Assembly (NCBI GenBank): GCA_030386875.1
Contig: CM059573.1
Coordinates: 25,399,891 to 25,463,890 of the forward strand
DNA: 64,000 nucleotides
Source of the DNA: Morinoia aosen
Lineage: Eukaryota; Arthropoda; Malacostraca; Amphipoda; Talitridae
Direction of reading: 5' to 3'
Both the position numbers and the translations under genes were made by a program. The number at the start of each line of letters is the position of its first letter. Position 1 is the first letter of the stretch. Shown here in pieces: positions 11,101 through 23,533 of this stretch. The notes under the pieces were generated by a model. The model was given only the letters and a program-made list of their open reading frames with translations. It had not been told where the DNA came from and searched no databases.

Positions 11101-14100
11101 CAGCGACGCTATCGTCAACCTTATCATTAAATAACTCATACGTATTCAAAGAAATCGGAAAACTCAAATGCAATAAATCTAGACAGTAACGAACTAATAA
11201 ATCTCCGATGTTAGAGTTGAAGAAAATAACCCACTACAGTGAGTGGCACTACAGTCAGTGGTAGGTCATACATTACGCTCAAAATAATAAAAAAACGAAA
11301 AATATCGAAAATGTAATTCTTAATTATATGTCCAATGTTGGAGAAGATCACAGTATCTGGATGATGTTGAAAATTCCTAAAAGGAACATTTCTTCCATTT
11401 TTTTTAATTCCCTTCGTGCTCGAGCCATGCTATCTTCGCTAGTAGAATCACACCCCTATGAAGAAGTGTCTCACTCTCCACGGAAGTGAATCCTATACTA
11501 AGTGTGGTTTGTTGGTCGCCTATTGGTCCACTGCTTGCCTTTGCGTTACTGAATCAGGCATATAGTCTAAAAAAATGATTCAACTCGTACAGAAATTATT
11601 ACCCAATATTCGTGGTCGCCACTGCATGTTAGCTGGAACGGTATTTCAAAACATCTACCACCAAAGACAAGCGTGGAAATTCTTCCAGGTTACAAAAACA
11701 AGTAAATTAAGTCACTTACTAGCAGGCTTTTTATCAGCTTTCTGCAGTGAAGTAATGAGGCAGAGGACTAAGTGTGTGCGTCTATTTTTAATAACGAATT
11801 TCATGTTAACAATGATACAAGCGCCATGAAATTCATCATTGTCATTAACATCTAAGAATGAATAAAACGAGCTAATTGATCATTGCGTACCCTAATAGAC
11901 GTATACTATCCGACTGACCTGCTATAAAAGTTAAGAGACGGCTTCCATCACTTTTGGGGACAAATTTATGTATACTTTACAGTCAATGTATTTTTGTTTC
12001 ATTGCACAGGAATAAACGAGTGAATTACAAAACGACGGTATTTTTAAATTGTAACCATCCCACTGGTTTATATTTGCTATTAAAGTATTCAAACTTGCTT
12101 CTCGAGTAGAGAATCATTGAGTATAAAAAACGATAAAGCACAAAATATTCTGAACATTCAATTCAAAAATGGTTTAATTTCTGCATTTCCATTGAAGTCA
12201 GTGTGCAATTCGATACTCATAATACCAAGAGAATGCACAAAATCGGTTACATTGACATAAATACAACTGTTCATGGAACCATTTCTTCTCTGCAAACACT
12301 CATTAGAAAATAATATCTATTGTGTGAAAATATTTTTTTAGAATAATACGGTGCGACATCATCAAAGTATTATTTGGAACATAAAGGAAGCTTGAACGTG
12401 TCAGAATTTGTCAGGACGTTGACGTGATCTTAGCCATTAGCTAACGGAAAAAGAATTTTATCTGCGCAGCGTACCTCCTACTTTTATATGAATAATACAT
12501 ATACTTACTCTCGAGCATTCTTCGATTTGAATCTCGAACTGGAAGAAGCGAACTCTAAGGTTTCATTATTTGAAATGGAAAGGTCTACTAGCTGGGACAA
12601 AAAATGCTCATCTGATTTGCTGGCATTGCTCTCGGAGGCCAGCACATTTGTCGTCGTAGAAATCACATTTCCCCATATTAGATATTACTGATAAATGCTT
12701 TACTCATCAACAGTACAGTATCCAAAACACAGAATACTTTGGTTCGGAAATGGTGTTCTGGTAATTCGTAGTATTCCTGAAAATTTTAATGTATTGGCTT
12801 GGAATATTATCAGTGATGTGGACTTGGTCGACTTTTTATGATGTTACGTAGTTTGGTGTGTCAGATAAATATTACAGATAATCTAAGCATATGTTCGTTT
12901 CGCTTGAAATGATTTTTAATCGTAGCAGCGGGTGGTGACCATTAAGAATCAGGAACAAACATTTATCAAATTATAAAACGACATTATCTCTATTTTTACT
13001 CATAAACAAAGTTATGATTAATCAAATAAACGTGTATACGTTCGCAGGTTTAGAAAGAGCTTGTTATTTTTCGGTACATAATTTACATTAACTTTCATGT
13101 GCGAGAGTTGATGAATGAATTCAACTAGGAAAATAGGACGTATATATTGCAACCCATTTGGAAAAACACATTGTTATATCTTATATATGATACTGTACTG
13201 TTTAATGTTCCAGTATTTAGGTTTTCAAGGTTTCATGATTAATGAATTGCCAGCGTACTCTGTTATTTTCACAATGATAAATCTGGAACAGGTTTTTGAG
13301 AATTGTAATATTATTAACCTTTGTCCTTTGACACGTGATTCTGAAAGATATTGTTAACGATAATGTACAGTGCATATTTTTTAGGTGGATGCAAAATAGG
13401 AAATGAAATATTTCTAGATAAAATACTGAGAAAACATCTCAAACCAATCTATTTGAGATGAAAATAATCCTATAAAAATTGTCCAAATTTTAATATTCAG
13501 ATTCAGCCTGCCTTATAAAAATTTATTTCTGTCCAATACATTATTGTAATTACCTCATTTTTTATGCCTAAGTGAAAGTTCCCCAGTAGGCCAATGATGG
13601 GACTGTTTTTATTAATTACTCTAGACGTGCATTCGATATGTAACATATTGAGGTAAAATTTCCCGTTTTAGTCAGAGATATGTAGATTTTCTTCGTTTTG
13701 CGGGGAAGTTTCTTTCGATAATTTGCGATGACCTGCAACAAAATATTGTTTCTGCTGTCCATCATAAGCAATTATTTTCACTCAATTTTCTATCAATCTG
13801 ACACCTCTTTCATCAATGTCTTTGATCACTTTCATTTGACCGACCACATTCTTTGCGATCCAAACCTCACTTCCAAAGGCCAATCTTCTTCATCTGGTAC
13901 GCTCAAAAAAACGGCAAAGATAATCCCAGGATTGGGAGAAAGACATTGTGTTAGCAGTGAAAAATCTTCACACTGCTTCTAGTCTATACTTTTAATATTT
14001 ATTTGAGTCTTCTTTGGTGGACCTGGATCTACTGGTATTGTGAGAGCTTCTTTCATTATCTGTTCAAGTACCATGGAATTGAACAGTTGAATCAAATCGT

Positions 14101-14619
14101 ACTTCATTATTTCAAGCCATTGTAAATTTTAAGCTAAAGCTTTTTGGATTCCTCTTCGTAAAGTAAATTTTCCTTTTTAACCTGATAAAACCATATCTGA
14201 AAGTTTGTGTAACGAATTTTGAAACATCTTATACGAGTATGTTCACCAGAATATTCAGGCAACACTGAATATATTTTATTCAATAATAGAAGGTGACCTA
14301 AGCAAAAAAATGCATGGGACATAAGAATTTGGCAGAAACTAAAAAAAGTAATAATATTGAGTTGTGTGACTTTTCTTTGCGATAACAATATGGAAACAAT
14401 TATTGTTATTGGACTCTAACATTAAACATTAAAATTATATGAAAGCATTTTACATGCGGAAACTTATTTTGAGATCTGCAGTTGCAGTTAACACGAACTT
14501 TGATGAATGATCACCTCTACAACCAAGACTTCGAAAGTGCTTAGATAGAAACTGAAACCACAGACGTTTGACCCATGTAAAAATAACCGTCTTAGTCCTA
14601 CCGAGAAAAATATTGAGAG
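11101..14619. other. AT-rich stretch, nothing recognised
   Basis: Short frames at 11575-11829, 12488-12691, 13115-13357, 13728-13982 and 14134-14388 (minus) show no family motif. The 12488 frame (67 codons with ELEEANSKVSLFEMERST) is the most protein-like by composition but has no start context or splice support that I trust. Confidence 0.4.
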
Positions 14620-14702
14620 GAACATTATATATATAAATATATAATGTTAATTATATATAATATTATTATATATAATAAATTAATTATATATAATATACAA
14701 CA
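14620..14702. repeat. TA-rich low-complexity tract
   Basis: Roughly 80 bp of TATATA, AATATT and TAATTA words built as overlapping palindromes. It is a simple repeat and could form cruciforms. It accounts for the low-complexity start of the short frame that begins at 14644. Confidence 0.8.
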
Positions 14703-14954
14703 AATTTCGGGGTCAAGAAAAAAACATACTTCAAATGTGCGTTTTATCGTGAAGTTCAGTGTGCTGAGTTCCAATTTGGTAACAAAAATTTCATACCACG
14801 TCACAATTTTTGTAAATCGTTGTTTAAATAATTATGAAATCAATACAGATTTCCATGAATCTATGCATGTATTTTGCTCTTAACCTACAATCTAGTATTT
14901 GCTTCTTCTATCATAAGACGTCTCAGGCGTGTCACGCTTCGGACTCAGCAGACT

Positions 14955-15476
14955 TCGGACTCAGAAGTCAGCCAGCATAGCAGGGCTCCATTTTCCTTAG
15001 TACCTATTTTCCATTGACGCCATAACTTGATGGAACCTCTCTCCACGATCATCACTCACATCTTCTGCATTCTCTGGGAAGAAGGACAGACGAGTATAAA
15101 GAAAGTGTATCTTCATTGACATATTTTATCCGAGATCTTGGTAGCATTTGATTAGCCTCTCCACTTCGACGCTCTCGCCGGGACTCTTGGTGCTGTCTCA
15201 GAAACCCTTTGCATACATCTTTGAATGCATGCCAAGCCGCTAGCTCAGGTTCATCCAATGTGGCCTCGAAGTCCTCATCATTTATAAGCTTGCGAATGTG
15301 AGGGCATCAAAATATACCCTCTTTAATCTTGGCATCACTAATTTTAGGGAAGATCCCTTTGAGATACTGGAAACTTGGCTTGTTATGTTGCAATGATTTG
15401 GTAAATTGCTTCTTCAGGCCTAGCTTTGTTGGTAGTGGTGGCAAAATGATTTCCTCCTTCTCAACTACAGGCTCAT
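14955..15476 (-). pseudogene. Decayed member of a multicopy uncharacterised arthropod family
   Basis: Conceptual reading on the minus strand gives, in order, ILPPLPTKLGLKKQF, DAKIKEGIF, PHIRKLINDEDFEATL, EPELAAWHAFKDVCKGF and then, after a frame change, HFLYTRLSFFPEN, DVSDDRGERFHQ, SMENRY and GKWSPAMLADF. I recall this order from a protein family present in many copies in aphid, whitefly and other arthropod genomes, usually labelled uncharacterised, with conserved LGL, KEGIF, SHLDFFPEN and GERFHQ blocks. Stops fall after KEGIF and after ENRY, and the frame shifts near 15190. Multicopy distribution suggests a mobile-element origin, but the biochemical role is unknown to me. This copy is dead. 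Confidence 0.6.
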
Positions 15477-17559
15477 GTTAAGAGTCCTGTTAAGAAAGAA
15501 ATACGTAGCTCAGTGAAAAAATATAAAAACAGTGAAAGCGACAGAAAATACCGTTCAGATAGACATTGCAGGAACTGCTATTTACGAAGAACTGGGAGAT
15601 CACAGAACGAAACGAATGTTATATTCGTGATCTACGCAAAAAATACACATAGAAAAGGATAGTCTCATCTCCGCATTGTTTCTTCCATTGGTATACAGTG
15701 TGATTTTCTTTAATTTCGCTCACAAGTCACGCAGCCACATGTATACCAGGTGGACGAGAAATTATTCCACACTAGATTGTAATGGTTCATAGAATTTTAG
15801 CGAACAGGTTCATTGGATCTGAGGGAAAATGAAATGTAGACAGTAAGAATTGTAAAGAAGTGAAATGTAAACTACATATATCAAACAATATCCAGACGGT
15901 AATGGCCATTGCGATTGCTTTGAATGACGTGACAGCTAATCTACGAGATATTCCGATCGTATTCATTGAAAGAGGACAGACTATATCACTGATAGTTATA
16001 CTTGAGTCCGTGTTATGTGACGCTGGGATTCCTCATACCTACCCCGGAACCGTCAAACGACGTCGTGAATCGTGGCATTTAAGCCCAAAATTTTAAGGCC
16101 TACGTTTTATTCCTCATTTGGCTGAGAATACAATGTATTTGTTTTAAGTCAGAAATTCAGAATGTGTCTATGCTCAGGATTTAGCTTTCGAGAAAGGGAT
16201 TTATGCAAATTTATTTTTTAATGAAGAACTCATCGAGAGAAATTATAACACACCTGTGTGTGTTAAACTGTTATTCAAATAAATCCTGATAGATATTGGG
16301 GCATCTTCTTTGACCACAAGCTCAAATGGTAGAGAGAGTTAGATCACATATTTACATTTCACACAGCCAAAATTAAACTCTGTGTGGCTTTCGTGAATGG
16401 AATATTATTCTCTCCAAAAGCATTAAGATCTCTGCAATTTTTTCTTAAATTTATAGAAATTGTCAGCACATTCGTATAATTGCTAGTTAGTCTGAGGAAG
16501 TGTAACACTCATGTGAAATAATGTTGACACATGCTGTGGCGTGGTGGACCCACTTATGTGTGGCGTGGCAGCCCATGGCACGCAATAGTATGTCGCAATA
16601 CAGAGGCTGATGATGTATATTGATGACACAACTTTGTGTAATGGTCTTGTGACAACGCATAAAAATGTGTCGATTTTCAGACAAAAATTTTCTTAGTGCA
16701 TTTGCGTCCATCATCAGCCACTATTAATTTTCAAGTTTCCAAGTATTAATTCCTCTGAAAGAAGATATCTGTCCATGACCAGTAAGTTAGTTTTTATAGA
16801 GTAATAGTGCTTATTTTCGTGGTCAAATTAAATAAGTTTGACCTTTTTATTATTGTTTCCAAAACTGGCATGTAAGAGGTGCGACCAATGTGATGCGGAG
16901 ACGTCTGTAAACATCAATTTAAAAACGGTGTTTATTATTATAAGTTTACATACAGCTGAATTTTTTTTCAAACGTGCATGAAGACGCAAAGTGACTTTTA
17001 TTTACATCATTTTCTCGGCAAAGGTAAAATCTATTGTCACTCTTTCAGCGTAGTTGAAAACATAATAGTTAGTTTTTCCGATCAAAATTTATGAAACATT
17101 TGAATTCATGAGCATTTTTTGGTAATGAAGAAAAGGTTTCGAAAAAATTAGTAAATTTTAGGCCTAATGGTAAGTCATGTAAGTTAATTTGAGTTTTTTC
17201 ACAATTGCCGTATATATATAAACATTTTCGCTAGCACGTGGAGTATCCCTTACAGAAAAATTTGCGTTCTTAGATTGACGAAGAACATAAAATAGAACCG
17301 GAAATAAGATAATGATGAAGCATCGACCTAAAATCTTCATCTCTGGCCTAGACATATCCGCATTTTCAAATTATATTTATGTCTTCGCTGTCTCATGACA
17401 CAAAATACTAATTGAGGGCATTTCCTAACGAGAATATCATAGCAAATATTAAGTGAAGATATGATATATACCTGATATAAATCAATCAACACTATGACTA
17501 ATGTATTATGAGCTGCAAAAACACAGTGAAGATAAAATGTCCCCTGCATGAGGCAGTTG
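15477..17559. other. AT-rich stretch, nothing recognised
   Basis: Short frames at 15860-16096, 16487-16714 (minus), 17164-17355 (minus) and 17337-17567 (minus) carry no motif. No repeat structure was noticed. Confidence 0.4.
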
Positions 17560-17715
17560 AGGCACACTTTAGCTCAGGGGCTTCACTTTCTGGGGCAGCC
17601 CTTGTCACGCCTCCCTTAGTGCTTGGGCGCTATAAAGGAAATCTGGAGGCTCTAGAGCCACTTATGTGCTGTCTTTCTACTCCGACCGAGGCACTGGATC
17701 TTCTTCAAAATTTAC
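17560..17715 (+). promoter_or_regulatory. TATA-containing promoter block, copy 1
   Basis: TATAAA at 17631-17636 sits in a CG-rich context (GGGCGCTATAAAGG). About 30 bp downstream is GTGCTGTCTTTCTACTCCGA. The same arrangement recurs at 44670-44835, where TATAAA (44746) is followed at the same distance by GTGCTGTCTTCCTAC. Both then continue into a similar GAGGC..GATCTTCT segment. Conservation centred on a TATA box and the presumed start site suggests a duplicated class II core promoter facing right. No coding exon of the lectin type was found within 1 kb downstream of this copy, so its gene may be lost or lie farther away. Confidence 0.4.
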
Positions 17716-18693
17716 GTAATCTGTTTGCCGAATGAAAGTAGGTTGCAGGTGTTAGTTTTATCCAATACGTCAGTTGACTTGTTCGCAGATCTTCATATTA
17801 CCAGAAAATGATTGGTCACGAATCAGTGACCCATCAGTGCTCACCGGCTGTTTATCACTAATATCTCATCTAAACGGTACTATAACTTAGTTTAATAGTT
17901 CCACTGAGTATTTACGTAGTTGACGCTTCCAATTATAAGTTTTCAATCCTTTTCCGGAAGAATATTTATGAAATGGATTTTTAATTTTTTCTAACATAGT
18001 CAATTGCATGCTGTATTAATTTCGTTTAATACAGTACATGTTCATTTATGAATGACAATTTTTATTTTGTGTTTTGTGTCTTATCTGACATCTATCAAAT
18101 TCTGACAATTTTTCGTCGCTTATTTCTATTTTTTTAAATTCGCGATAAAAATTGGGCTTCAGTCCCAAGCCCTTGACAACTCAAATTGGTGAGCTGTTAT
18201 CTAATTGCAATATTATTTACCTCACCCAGCACTGGATTTCAGAATATTTTGCTACATATGTAACATGCTTGATTTACACAATATTTTTGATTTGGGAAAG
18301 ATATTTCATTGATATTTGGTAAATCCATATCGCACAAATTAAAGAAGTTCTTAGGATTTATTAGTTTGAGATTGGTAAACTAAATTGTTGCAGTTTTTGG
18401 TCAACGTTATTCGAAATCCTTTGTATTTTGTTAGTGGCCCGTCGTCTGTACTGTTGAAACTAACATCTTCGAACTAACTTTCTATTAATATTGCAATTAT
18501 TTAGCCCGTGTGACGATGATGATTACAGTTTAATTTTACCGATAAAGTGCTACGAATTTTCAACTTAACGTGGCCAAGAAAAAAAAGAGAAAAGAAAAAA
18601 GAAAAAATGTTTATTTCCAAATTGTCACATGAGATACATGCCAACATATTGGCTTTTAAAAGTTTCTTAAATATAGGGCATCCTAAAACAAAT
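17716..18693. other. AT-rich stretch with a purine run
   Basis: No gene seen. An A/G-rich run (GAAAAAAAAGAGAAAAGAAAAAAG-like, about 18578-18606) lies close upstream of the minisatellite. Confidence 0.4.
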
Positions 18694-19128
18694 GTTCCAT
18701 ACGAGGAGTACTAATTGACAAACCATCCGAGGTGTACAAGTAGATGAGCCGTACGAGGCATAATAATACACAAACTATACGAGGTGTACTAACAGACAAA
18801 CTGTCAGAGGTGTACAAGTAGATAGACCATACGAGGCATATTAATTGACAAAATATACGAGGCGTACTAATAGACAAACCATTCGTGGTGTGCTAGTAGT
18901 CTAACAAAAGTTCTATACAAGGAGTACTAATTGACAAACCATCCGAGGTGTACAAATAGATAAGCCATACGAGGCATAATAACAATAGGCAAACTATACG
19001 AGGTGTACTAATAGACAAGCTATCAGAGGTGTACAAAATAGATAGACCAAACGAGGCATATTAATAGACAAAATATACGAGGCGTACTAATAGACAAACC
19101 ACACGTGGCTTGCCAATAGTCTATCTCT
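18694..19128. repeat. 27-bp minisatellite in two 216-bp higher-order units
   Basis: Monomers of about 27 bp carry the consensus word TACGAGGYGTACTAATAGAC. Eight different monomers form one block (18694-18909), and the same ordered set is repeated in 18910-19128. Corresponding monomers match across blocks better than neighbours do: for example, both blocks open GAGTACTAATTGACAAACC and both close with a CGTGG variant followed by TAGTCTA. This is higher-order repeat structure, produced by duplication of an already diverged array. The short frame read at 18683-18877 is only the translated repeat. Confidence 0.85.
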
Positions 19129-20179
19129 GTCAAGGGTAGTTGAATGAGAAATGAAAAATATGCCCTAAAAATATGCAAAGCCCTATCACCACCAAAAACA
19201 TATTTCGTATCTTCTCGATATTCACCACATCATGCGGACATGGGTACATGGGATAAAATAGAGATACAGTGTAAGCCGGTTACCACTCATGATTGACAAA
19301 TATCTACAAAATATTGGTAGAAATGGGTAAACAAACATATATTCAATATCAAAATTCATAGCTTGTACAACATACGGACAGAAAGATAATTTTACTACGA
19401 TTCATATGCTCAAATTGCACTTTATTTCATTAATTATATATGACATTAATCCGATTCACAGAAACGCCCTCTGGGGAAGTGCTAGATCTATTTTTGAATC
19501 ATTTCGCTATTGCAATAAAATTTATTAACCGAATGGTTTTTGCGTAAAGAAATGAAATAGAAACATGTATATCTATTTATGTAGATACATATATATACCT
19601 ACACACGTACACACACATATTAATTTATATACTTATTGAAAATAAAATATTAGAAAAAAAAACATATACAAGATAAAAGATAGAAGCAACCTACCATCTA
19701 CTACACAGAAAATAACAGCTGAGCTCACTGTAATCCTAAGAAATTTTTCGCAAAAAAATAACTAAAAGGAAGAGAAGACTTCGAAAAACATAAAAATGAG
19801 CTGTTTTTTAGTTTCTTCCCAGAAATTTTTAAGAAAAATCAGGTTATAGTCAAGAAGCAACACAACTCTTCAGCATTATAGGGACATGTGTACGTGGGAT
19901 AAAATGGAGTAACATTGTGGCCGGATATCACATCTGAGTGGAGAATATTCACAAAATTGGCACATATAGGAAGATTAGGCCTTGATCCAAAATGATAATT
20001 TTGATTACAGAAATTTAGAGTTTTTCCCGATTTGAAAGTTCAGTGCTAGTGTGCGCTGAACGCACGAAAAAAAATAAAAAAAATAAAAATAAAAAAAAAA
20101 TAAAAAGACTAAATGCAATGCTTAAATTACCCCTTTCCCTCCAGCTCAGCCGAAAATCGATTGAAAACATCTTCGAGAA
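19129..20179. other. AT-rich stretch with a diverged internal duplication
   Basis: The segments around 19225-19320 and 19880-19975 are diverged copies of each other. Both run GGACATG..GTAC.TGGGATAAAAT, then a CCGG word, then TTCACAAAAT or ATCTACAAAAT. An A-rich run with TAAAAA words lies at about 20066-20107. No gene was found. Confidence 0.45.
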
Positions 20180-20569
20180 TGATTTTGAAATAGCGAGACA
20201 ACGTTAGCCAAAAATTTAATTCATTATAAACTTTGCACAACCCTCACGTCTATAAACCTGTTTATTGGTGTGCACACAAAATGTATTTCATGGTATATTT
20301 GTCATACAGACGTTAAATATTAATACAGAAAAGAGAAAGAAATAACAAAATAAAGATGAGGAAATACTCCTAATTATGGAAAGAACGTTCGTTCTGCTGC
20401 ACTGAACTGACGGCTGTGGTGCTCATTGTTGTCGACAGAAATAAGTAAGATGAATATACGAATCGCTTAGCAAACGTAAAATGAAATAGTTTCTAAATTT
20501 CTAACAGAAATTTCAGGAAAAATTAAAATTTCTGATAGATGGGAAGTTCACACCGAGATGCTGCAGGCC

Positions 20570-23377
20570 CTATGACAGAGATGCAAAATGACGTGACACA
20601 TTTACTCTAAATTCTTTTCCAGTTTTAGAGTTTTTGATATGCTGGGAAAGCTTGTTCCACAAAAAAGCTCCAGAAACTGAGAGAGCTTTTTGTCCCACGT
20701 TAGATGAACGGTAACTGACTAAAACATCGTTCCTCCGGTTTGGTCTTTCGTTTGGGATATTAGATGGAAAAAATTTTACCACCTCTGCATTACTTTGGGG
20801 GAGGTACAGAGAGGAGAATACTCGTCGAGCTTTCTGGATCATGAATCTGTTCGGTATTGGGATCCAGTCGAGTTTTCTTAAAAGAGGGGTGACATGATCG
20901 TATTTATTAAAATTTCCTTTGCATACCACTTTGGCGGCGAAGTTTACACATTTTTGCAACTCTTCCTGACGACATTTAGGTAAGTCTCCCCACACAAGAC
21001 TGCAGTAGTCCAGACGCGATAAAACTAAAGACTGAATCACTAATAATCTAGATTTTTCGTCAAGTGTGTTCTTTATACGATGAAAGAACATTAAGGTTCC
21101 GTTAATTTTGTTGCACATTGTTTCGACGTGTGAATTGAAAGTCATATTTTTGTCAAACCAAACACCCAGATTTTTAACCTTATCGACTGGTTTAATTGTA
21201 TCGTCTCCAAATGTTAGCTTGAATGGTGGTAAATTTTCAGTCGCATTCTGTGATCCAAAAATAATGCATTGCGTTTTACTTGCGTTAAGTTTGAGGCCAT
21301 TGTGGTCATACCTCAATTTCAGATTTCTCAGAAGGTTTTCAGCGTTGGCTTGTGTTTCTGTTAAATCCGCTGTTGAGCTTGTCATGGCAATTTGTACGTC
21401 ATCAGCATACATTGAGATTTTTGTGTTTGCCGGCATGGTGGGGAAATCGTTGATGAAAATTGAAAATAGGAGTGGGCCGATGATTGAACCTTGAGGAACG
21501 CCAAAGTTATTTGGTATGAATGATGACATTTTGTTATTCAAGCACACTGCATGAGAGCGGTTTCGTAGGTAGCTTTCAAACCACTGAGTGTCTATTCTGA
21601 GGTTTGAAATTTTTTGTAGAAGTTTCTTATGCTCAACACTGTCGAAAGCTTTGGAGAGATCAAGCAATAGTAAGAGAGTTAATTTTTTTTGGTCAATATC
21701 TTTGTAAATTTTTTCTGTTATGTTTAACAGGGCGTCCTGAGTACTGGTATTCCTCCTGTAAGCATATTGATTGCGATGCAGTAGATGTGACTCGTCTATG
21801 TGAGACGAGAGCTGGTTTGTTATTACTTTTTCTAAAATTTTGGACATAACAGGCAGGAGACTGATTGGTCTGTAGTTTGACGCTATGTCGATATCACCAG
21901 ATTTAGGTAATGGCTTAATTATGGATAGTTTCCATTGATCGGGAAACTTGTTTGTGACTATAGATGTATTTATTATCAAGCGAATAAAGGGTGCTGTGAC
22001 AGGGAAGCTGTCTTTAATATGTTGGAGGCTTATGCCATCATGTCCAGTCGCTTTAGTATTCTTTAGTGAGTATAAGATTTTTCGTATCTCTATGACGCTA
22101 ACTGGCTTTGGTCTCCACTTGTTGCTACTATTTGGGGATGAAACATCGCTCAGATTTGCCTCTGTAGATGTGTCTGAAACTGTCCTGGATACTTCATTGA
22201 AAACATCTTCGCCAACTTTTGAGAAGAAAGTGTTAAAGTCATTCGCCATTTCTGAGGGGTTGTCAAAAGTGCTTTTGCAGTCTGAATTTTTATACTGAGC
22301 AGCTTCTCTAATGATTTCCCAAGTTCTTTTAGGGTTTTGTTTTGCCGCCAAGAGTTCTTTGTGGAAGTAGTCCCGTTTTGCTTCCTTAACTTTTCTTCGT
22401 AGGATCTTCTCATGATCTTTATATAATTTTCGACGCGTACTGTCTGATTTATTCAGTTTGTACTCACGCTGCAAATTTCTTTTAGCTCTGCTCAACTGTT
22501 TTATCTCATCTGTTATCCATTTAGAAATTCTTGGCTTAACTTTATTCGTAGTGAAAGGTGCGCATTCGTTAAGAGCTGATACGAAATTTTCGTTGAAAAG
22601 CGAAACTTGTAGATTGACATCATCGGTGTTTTCCATGTCTTGAAATTCACTCCATCTGTCTAATAGCTTTTCTTGAAATATTTCAGGGGAGTAGTGGTTT
22701 TTCATGCGATATGTAATGTAACTAGATTTCTGTTTCTCTTTTGCAATATTGATTTGGCATTCTACCGAATGGTGATCAGAAAAGGACGGTAAGATTTCTG
22801 TGCTGAGTACTGCTTGGGGATTGTTGGTAATTGCTAGGTCAAGAAGAGTTTTAGAAGTGTTGGTAATTCGCGTTGGTTCTTGGACCATTTGAGAAAGATT
22901 AAGTCTGTGCAGCATCTTGCTTAGCTGATTGTTTTTATTTGTCAGATCCACGTTAAAATCTCCGAAAACATAGAAAGACTTTTTGGCTGCAGAGATTGAT
23001 CTAAGCGTATTTTCAATGAAATCTAATGTTGGACGAAGAGATGCTGACGGATGTCTGTAAAGACTGCCGATAATGAAAGACTTGTGTTTGTTTACTTGAA
23101 CATTGAGCCAAACCATTCCTATGTCTTCGCATTTTTCTTTTATCGGAACTAAGGATGTAGAGTAGACATCTTTGATGAAAATGCATGAACCGCTACCTCT
23201 CTTACTCTTGACTCCGTCATAACGGTACAATTTGTACCCGGTAATGCTGAGATATGAGCTTTCGACTCGTGAATCGAACCATGTTTCAGATACGCATAAA
23301 ATATCGATATCGTTGGTGATCAACATTACTCGTACGTCATCCATTTTACCATTGAGGCTGCGAGCATTTATGTGCAA
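20570..23377 (-). CDS. LINE ORF2: AP endonuclease plus reverse transcriptase
   Basis: This 935-codon region makes the enzyme for target-primed reverse transcription. Endonuclease landmarks, numbered from the non-ATG codon at 23377, are HINARSL (residues 2-8, catalytic Asn 4), SETW (30-33), GDFN (139-142), DLAIT (180-184) and SDHH (200-203). Reverse transcriptase landmarks are KATGHDGIS (442-450), NYRPISLLP (501-509), LLDLSKAFDSVE (571-582), GVPQGSIIGPLLF (626-638) and MYADD (656-660). After that come LDYCSLVW and a C-terminal tail without RNase H. The region extends 52 codons further upstream in frame (positions 23378-23533) without any ATG, so the catalytic Asn precedes the first usable methionine. 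Translation must therefore come through the TGA from ORF1 or from a non-AUG start. Confidence 0.9.
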   Translation of the reverse strand: MHINARSLNGKMDDVRVMLITNDIDILCVSETWFDSRVESSYLSITGYKLYRYDGVKSKRGSGSCIFIKDVYSTSLVPIKEKCEDIGMVWLNVQVNKHKSFIIGSLYRHPSASLRPTLDFIENTLRSISAAKKSFYVFGDFNVDLTNKNNQLSKMLHRLNLSQMVQEPTRITNTSKTLLDLAITNNPQAVLSTEILPSFSDHHSVECQINIAKEKQKSSYITYRMKNHYSPEIFQEKLLDRWSEFQDMENTDDVNLQVSLFNENFVSALNECAPFTTNKVKPRISKWITDEIKQLSRAKRNLQREYKLNKSDSTRRKLYKDHEKILRRKVKEAKRDYFHKELLAAKQNPKRTWEIIREAAQYKNSDCKSTFDNPSEMANDFNTFFSKVGEDVFNEVSRTVSDTSTEANLSDVSSPNSSNKWRPKPVSVIEIRKILYSLKNTKATGHDGISLQHIKDSFPVTAPFIRLIINTSIVTNKFPDQWKLSIIKPLPKSGDIDIASNYRPISLLPVMSKILEKVITNQLSSHIDESHLLHRNQYAYRRNTSTQDALLNITEKIYKDIDQKKLTLLLLLDLSKAFDSVEHKKLLQKISNLRIDTQWFESYLRNRSHAVCLNNKMSSFIPNNFGVPQGSIIGPLLFSIFINDFPTMPANTKISMYADDVQIAMTSSTADLTETQANAENLLRNLKLRYDHNGLKLNASKTQCIIFGSQNATENLPPFKLTFGDDTIKPVDKVKNLGVWFDKNMTFNSHVETMCNKINGTLMFFHRIKNTLDEKSRLLVIQSLVLSRLDYCSLVWGDLPKCRQEELQKCVNFAAKVVCKGNFNKYDHVTPLLRKLDWIPIPNRFMIQKARRVFSSLYLPQSNAEVVKFFPSNIPNERPNRRNDVLVSYRSSNVGQKALSVSGAFLWNKLSQHIKNSKTGKEFRVNVSRHFASLS

Positions 23378-23533
23378 TATTTTGATATTATTTACCTCAA
23401 TAGGCAGATCTTTAGTGGAGTTATTGCATTTTTTAGGTCTAGCAGGGCATTTAGTATTCGTCTCTAGGTCTTTATTGCCGCGTTCATTGTTTGTGATTTC
23501 AGCTTCATATTCAATTTGATCACTGTTATTTAG

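Noticed and set aside
18694-19128. Possible CRISPR-like direct repeats
   Set aside because: Units are contiguous 27-bp variants without unique spacers, in an animal genome; it is a minisatellite with higher-order structure.
20066-20107. A-rich run as the poly(A) tail of the LINE
   Set aside because: The element is on the minus strand, so its tail would appear as T-rich on the plus strand here; the run could only be a TA-type tail, which is unproven.
21108-23519. Plus-strand frames across the LINE (up to 128 codons)
   Set aside because: Antisense shadows of ORF2; no motif.
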